From: Saksenaea vasiformis B4078 | Lineage: Eukaryota > Mucoromycota > Mucoromycetes > Mucorales > Saksenaeaceae | Length of the DNA stretch: 64,000 bases | Direction: 5' to 3' | Assembly: GCA_000697055.1 (NCBI GenBank) | Contig: JNDT01002086.1 | Location: 1-64,000 of the forward strand | Shown: piece after piece, positions 59,090-64,000 of the stretch | Position numbering within the stretch: position 1 is the first letter of the stretch | Layout: every line of letters begins with the position of its first letter | Program-made: the position numbers and the translations under genes | Notes under the pieces: model-generated | Told to the model about the DNA's origin: nothing | The model's input: the letters and a program-made list of their open reading frames with translations, nothing else | Database searches by the model: none

Positions 59090-61019
59090 GCTTTCGTGTA
59101 CAGTTTGCAGATGAGACTTTCTGCGAACTCTCTGCCTTGGACAAATGATACAGTCTCCTCCGTCCTAGAAGCATGTCCAACAAAAAAAAAATTCGATTTC
59201 AATTTCACTTTCATGTTTTTCTTTTTACCTTGAAATAAGTTCTTGAAGTAATGGCGCACTCAGTTTGTGAGGGTGGTCTGAAGTTTTGATACGATCCACC
59301 GATAGGCCGTATCGCTTCCAATCGATTGCTTTTAATACGTCCACCGATACATGAACTGTATCGAACGCTTCGTCCGGAAGAACCTGTTGTTTTCCGTTGG
59401 GTATGATCTTTTTTTTTTTAAAAGAAAAAAGCTTTTACCTTTAAAATCAACATAGGCGAAAGTCTTGCAAATATAATTCTTGCTTTCTCCTGTTCTGATT
59501 TCTCTGAAAGTAAAGATTCAGTCAATCTACAAGGTATAAGTTGAGCGTTTAATAACTGTGTCATCGGGCTTTATGTCTTACTTTGGTTGTGCCTTCATGA
59601 TGTATAGACAATGCTCTATGATGATCCAAATGAGGTGCTTTTGCTGTGCAACGATAGGAGCAAAGGCACGCCAGACGGGGATAAATAGGTTATCTGCTGG
59701 AGATGCATAGGTTTTATAGACCAGCCAACGAAGGCTATCTTGCAAAACCTCGGTAGAAACCTTGCCAAAGCTTAGCAAAAAAAAGAGACAGAGATACTAC
59801 CAACAGAAACCTAGGACCTACCTTGCTTCCCCAAAGATGGAGAACCGATAGAAGTTCAAGAACAAAGGCTTCGGTTTCTAAAACGCATCATGGGTATTGA
59901 AAAAAGAAAAAGAAATTGTATCCCTAAACTTACCATGATTATCTAGGGTAGCAGGTTCTTCCTGGATACAAATAATATCCCTTGGTGATGCACTACGGGC
60001 AAAATTCATGCTTTGAAACTGTCGAACAAAGCCTCTACGTCGCTTGAAATCTCTATATCCATTGTGTAAACCTAAGGTGACAAGTCATTCGGGGCTTCTG
60101 TTACCTGACTAGATCGATGTACAGCAGGATGCTATCTTCCACCCAGTCATCGACCAAGAGCGCTTTGCCGAGCAATGCTTTGCAGTACTGATTGGCACGT
60201 GGATCCTTGCTATAGGCCATTTCCATTAATCGAAGGATCAGTGTTGGAAGATCTATCCAATTTAGTGAGGGATACTCTTGGGGCGCCAAGGTCAACTTAC
60301 GTATGACTGGCATCCATTGGATCAGTGTTTCGCAAGCGGCATCATTGCTTACGACGTACTTCAAAAGACCTTCTGTGACAACGTTGCTATTGAAGATCAG
60401 AGACAAGTAAGTACATACAGGCCGATGTGTCAATGTAGTTCTCGTTAGTAAACTTGCATGAGCGTGGGACAGTCTTTCGCATGGTGCGCCATTCCTTTCA
60501 GGATAGATACACTCAGAGTTTTCACTGTATCACTTGGTTGCTCGATACAGGCAATCAGTTTCGGAATCGCTTCGGCGGGTTTTCTCATAGCATGATGTCG
60601 TACTGCTTGTGTTGCAAGTGTTTTGTCTGCTGCTGGTTTGAGGTCATCATCGTCATACCATGCCAAAGACATCACTATCTCCGTTGCTCGTGTTGACAGA
60701 GAATCGGACGTGATTAAATTGGGTGCAAATAGAACGATGCAGGGTATCAGCTCGCTTCCTAAGGGTGTCCACAGCGAATTGGGTAGCGTATTTTCGTACA
60801 GCTTGTGTTTGGTATTAGTTTCACAAAAGCGTCTGCGAGTCGGAACCTGATTACCAGTGATTTACTCGCGTCTTTCAATAAGTGCGCTTCCTCATCTGTT
60901 TCTTTCGTGCCGTTCTGCAGCCAGTTGTCTCGTGTGATACATGCTAAACTGACCAGTTTCGCGTAGTCGAAAAGCCAATCTCCCTAAGAAAAAAGGTTTG
61001 GTTTCTGCCTATCTAGCTA

Positions 61020-61056
<37 letters not shown>

Positions 61057-62381
61057 CCTTTGGTTTCAGGATGGCCAATCGTTTTTTGTTCGTCAGCTGT
61101 TTTTGTGATAGAACTTGCTTGGTGGTGAGGATGCCTCGTACATGGTTCCAGGCCGACGCTACAGCATGACAAGTACCTACGGGTTTTCTTCCATCAGTAT
61201 TCAAAGCAAAGATACGCTCTCCTCCTCCTCCTCCTCCTCCTCCTCCTCCTCCTTTTTTACCATAATCGTGTTGATCCACGCCATCTTGAGCCACAGAGAG
61301 CAGTAAACTAAGTTCCTTCCACGCTGCGCTCTGTACAGGATCCATTGCTTGACGCCACTAAAAAAAGAAATGAACACCACTATTTTTTTTTCTCACAAAA
61401 AAGATGATGCACGAACATGTTGCATTTTCTTGAGTATGTGTTGTATATGGTTCCACATGTTTTTCATTGGAACGATTAATTGGTCATCTAGAACACCCAT
61501 TTCTTCTACAAGCATTCTTTTTTTGTGAGGATTCTCATCCACGTTGCTTTTTTTATTAGTCAGGGCGGAGGCTGCGTAACCAGAGCAGGCGAGGGCAACA
61601 TCACATGCTGTGCATGCTATCAATGTAGGTTGATCACTGTTTGCAAAAAAAAAAAAAAAAAGTGTCAGTTAGCAATGATGTTTTGTTTTGGATCTATCCT
61701 TTTTACCCATAGCGATCGACAATCTCGGCCAGTGCTGGAATTAGGGTTGTCATGACATAGACATGAGACGATGGTAGGGTTTTTTCTTCTTCGTTAGACC
61801 ATTTTGAAATGGTAAATTGCAGGAATACAGAGGCAGCCAGCTGCCTTCGTTTGTCATCCTGTCGTAGCTCGTGATCGATCAGGTCGCGAAACGCAGAACG
61901 GTGGCGTGAATAAAAGAGTAATATGCGCGCAAGTCGCATAGCTGGTGTGCTTATTTTTTCCTCACGCTTTAGAAACTACAGATATTATTATTATTATGAT
62001 TGTTTCCCGTATAATGAGAACGCGCGCGCGAGAGAAAAAGGGAGCACCTGCCTTTCCTTTTAGAGGTTCATAGATATGCATCCATCGACGGTTCGTGCTT
62101 TCCTCAACTGCCACATAACTTTCCAAAGACAGCCATGCTTTGATGATTAAACTTTCCGAAGTTGATTTCTCATGGTTGATCCATTCCTGCATGGCTTCTT
62201 CGAGGACATGGTCTCGTACATTCAGAAGAACATGCATAGCTTTTCCAAGCAAGAGCTCAGGTTGTTGTTGTTTTTTTCCTACTTCTGCTGATTGTTCTTC
62301 TTCTTTTTCTACTGCGTGCAAATCGAAACGGCTGAGCACATTTGCTTCGTCATCGCCTTGATCCTTGGGAATAATTATCAT
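59090..62381 (-). CDS. Large HEAT-like alpha-helical protein, family not recognised
   Basis: A multi-exon minus-strand gene, roughly 900 residues. Each exon reads as long amphipathic helices: KAMHVLLNVRDHVLEEAMQE, ARILLFYSRHRSAFRDLIDH, YVMTTLIPALAEIVDRYG, KPAEAIPKLIACIEQPSDTV, KTLSVSILKGMAHHAKDC, LLKYVVSNDAACETLIQWMP and LSFGKVSTEVLQDSLRWLVY. The N-terminal part has EEEQ and QQQ runs; a run of about 11 Gly (encoded by GGA/GGC-type codons at 61216-61252) interrupts the middle. The last exons encode AFDTVHVSVDVLKAIDWKRY, and the predicted end is TKASP at 59092. The repeats suggest a HEAT/ARM scaffold such as a chromosome-associated or TTT-type protein; I cannot tell which. The start at 62381 is uncertain: an acceptor-like GACAG lies just before it, so an upstream exon is possible. 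One joint near 60800-60860 does not splice cleanly. Confidence 0.6.
61021..61053 (+). repeat. (GT)n microsatellite in an intron
   Basis: An uninterrupted GT dinucleotide run of about 16 units lies in an intron of the HEAT-like gene. Confidence 0.9.
61216..61252 (-). repeat. Trinucleotide run encoding poly-Gly
   Basis: CTC/TCC repeat on the plus strand encodes the Gly run (KKGGGGGGGGGGG) of the HEAT-like gene on the minus strand. Confidence 0.85.
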
Positions 62382-62485
62382 GTCCTGTCAATTCCCAAGG
62401 AACTCGGAGTGACAAATTTGTATAAAAATGGTCACTGGGAAATGAACCCCTTCCCTTTTTCTTTTTTTCTTGTCTCGTTATACAC

Positions 62486-62819
62486 ATGGATACAATATTC
62501 ACTTTTCCTCGCGATATCAAAGAATGGGAAACCATGTTATTAGATAAAACAATTATTGAAGATGACGACCAATTACAAGAAAGAGATGATGTAAAGAAAA
62601 AAAATGAAGGGGTTTTCTCTCTCTCTATCGGGAAGTTCTAGCAAGTGACCAAATTTTCTTTTTTTTTTTTTTTTTACATAGGTTATTCCTAAAAGCGTGT
62701 TGATCAGACCTTATCGTCTTTGTCCTCCTGGTGCACTGATGACAAGAGACTTTATACCAAACCGACTGAACATTATTCTTGACAAAACAAACAAAGTAAC
62801 CAATGTGTATTACGGATAG
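62486..62819 (+). CDS. I78-family peptidase inhibitor, copy A
   Basis: Two exons (62486-62590, 62682-62819) join in phase to 80 residues. The C-terminal half has the I78 pattern: VLIRPYRLCPPGALMTRDFI then PNRLNIILDKTNKVTNVYYG, where conserved residues are PPG, T-x-D-[FY], RLN and the closing V-x-x-V-x-Y-G. The N-terminal half (TFPRDIKEWETMLLDKTIIE) is a charged helix. No signal peptide is seen, so the inhibitor is likely intracellular or leaderless. I78 members inhibit serine proteases; the target here is unknown. Start is the first ATG. Divergent from the HEAT-like gene start, about 100 bp away. Confidence 0.8.
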
Positions 62820-63040
62820 AGAAGAAGAAGAAGAAGAAGAAGAACAACGGGTTCATCCGAATAGCCGTCTTTGAACTTGGTTTGAATTCACTCTCCCTCC
62901 CTCCTCCCCTTTTTGATTGTGAAAGCCGAAAGAAAAAAAATTAATTCCGGCGTTTGAAATCTCATATAAATATATATATATATGTGTGGACAATGTCAAC
63001 ACTTATCTTCGTTTTCTTGCTTTTACCCATACCTGATTAC
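62820..63040. promoter_or_regulatory. Spacer and promoter of I78 copy B
   Basis: (GAA)n run at about 62821-62843 and a TATA-like ATATAAATATATATATAT at 62964-62982. An in-frame ATG at 62993 lies only about 11 bp after this TATA run, which favours the later ATG at 63041 as the start. Confidence 0.5.
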
Positions 63041-63356
63041 ATGATGTTTCAACCTCCACAAGATCTTGATGAATGGAAAGAGAAGTTGATGGGAAAATAC
63101 ATCCTTGAAGATGAAGAGGAACTTGCTGTTGCTGCAGAGAACGTAAGTGCATTGACAAAAAAAAAAAAGAAAAAAATAAAGGAGGGAACATGACTGACCA
63201 AAAAAGGAACCATCAAAGGTTGTACGCATAAGTGAACTTCCCAAGCCGAACCGTGTTCTGGGAGAGAATATGCCAATGACAATGGATTACCATATGAATC
63301 GACTCAACGTGATCTATGATGAAAACAAAGTTGTGAAACAAGTGTACTATGCATAA
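63041..63356 (+). CDS. I78-family peptidase inhibitor, copy B
   Basis: Two exons (63041-63142, 63207-63356) join in phase to 83 residues. The intron sits at the same place as in copy A, after the charged N-terminal helix (PPQDLDEWKEKLMGKYILED). The C-terminal half has KPNRVLGENMPMTMDYHMNR then LNVIYDENKVVKQVYYA, giving T-M-D-Y and R-L-N with the usual spacing, but PPG is replaced by GEN. It lies 220 bp downstream of copy A in the same direction, so the pair arose by tandem duplication. Alternative start at 62993 adds a hydrophobic stretch (STLIFVFLLLPIPDYM) that resembles a signal peptide. Confidence 0.75.
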
Positions 63357-64000
63357 ACCTAACCTTCAATAAACAACAACACTATACCATCATAAAAAAA
63401 AAAGTTAATCTCTTTCGAGAAATCTAAATCGTCTCACATTTACTGTATTTCGTCCAGCTCACAGGATCCAGCCAATCGGAATAAAACCGTAAAAGAGAAA
63501 AAAAAAAGACAGACAGCGCTCGGTCCTCCGCCCTAAACGGGAACATCTCTGAGAATCCACGCTTTCTTTTGAATCAAATCAACCCAGATCTGTCACACAA
63601 CAACAACAACAAGAGATCGTTACTGATAACGGCTCAAACCTGTTCTTGGGAGTGAGAAAAGAGGCCTGCCCTACTTTGATCGAATGTGCAAACCAGTGGT
63701 CTGAGTTTTGAATATATAGGTGACAGAAGTGTTCGCGACACCTGATCTTTTGCTACTGGTATTTTTTCTTGCAGCATTTATCACATGTAATCCTTTTCTA
63801 TAAAACCTTGAAACAAACAAAAGGAGTGCAGGTTGACACTTTATACGAGGTAATGTATGGTAAGTGGGCTTCACTCGGCGGACTTTGTGCAAAGGCAAGT
63901 AAGTCATAGATGGTAGTAGTAATAACTTGGTGGTTAAGGAATCACCTGGTTGCATTATACTTATGTAATGTTACTTTTTGGAAGCAACACGTAGTACATT
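63357..64000. other. End of window, no gene recognised
   Basis: Includes a polyadenylation-type AATAAA just after the I78 copy B stop and an (AAC)n run at 63600. A 94-codon minus frame at 63671-63955 shows no domain. Confidence 0.45.

Overview
This is a nuclear chromosome segment of a filamentous fungus, most likely an early-diverging one of the Mucoromycota (Mucorales-like). The evidence is many short GT...AG introns (about 45-110 bp), compact TATA-driven promoters, pyrimidine-rich leaders, and gene content: an SR splicing factor with RRM, zinc knuckle and RS domain, neutral trehalase with a PKA site, a DUF1748 protein, Crinkler-type effector header, I78 inhibitors, and a WRKY-like transcription factor. 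The taxonomic placement is inference; no rRNA or tRNA gene is visible. All exon models were read by eye from splice motifs, reading phase and family conservation.

Layout. Positions 1-11,900 form a repeat-rich, gene-poor block. It holds a decayed Ty3/gypsy-type element on the minus strand (gag, protease and reverse transcriptase relics, no integrase), two same-facing CACTA-like transposon ends with subterminal repeats, a pair of inverted diverged repeat copies, a 16-bp tandem array, a 224-bp tandem duplication, an A-rich minisatellite, and a relic of a nuclease-like multicopy family. From 12 to 20 kb is a housekeeping cluster: SR factor (minus), ATG18 (plus), NOP9 (minus), EFG1 (minus). From 20 to 23.4 kb I see no convincing gene. 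At 23.4-25.2 kb are the WRKY-like gene and a small acidic protein. From 26.9 to 35.7 kb all genes are on the minus strand: a GST-like protein, a DUF1748 protein, an ADCK1/ABC1 atypical kinase, a METTL21-type methyltransferase, a SEC14/CRAL-TRIO protein and an RPAP3-type R2TP subunit.

Neutral trehalase (plus, 37.9-40.4 kb) converges on VAC14 (minus, 40.5-43.6 kb). The ATP synthase inhibitor IF1 follows at 46 kb, then a frameshifted Crinkler header at 46.8-47.2 kb, ribosomal protein eL18 and the mRNA-export helicase SUB2 (both minus, 48.6-51.1 kb). A tandem pair of peroxisomal D-amino-acid oxidase genes occupies 51.8-55.0 kb. Next come a CUE-domain protein, a small secreted eight-cysteine protein, a FUN14-family protein, a short hypothetical gene, a large HEAT-like protein (59.1-62.4 kb, minus) and a tandem pair of I78-type peptidase inhibitors (62.5-63.4 kb).

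The genes do not form operons. Functional themes are ribosome biogenesis and splicing/export (NOP9, EFG1, eL18, SR factor, SUB2), phosphoinositide and autophagy machinery (ATG18 binds the PI(3,5)P2 whose synthesis VAC14 scaffolds), mitochondrial factors (IF1, ADCK1, FUN14), and small, locally duplicated metabolic or secreted genes at the right-hand side. I found no gene cluster that clearly amounts to an undescribed system. The best leads are the divergent WRKY-like protein, the frameshifted Crinkler header, the two tandem duplications (DAAO, I78) and the eight-cysteine secreted protein.
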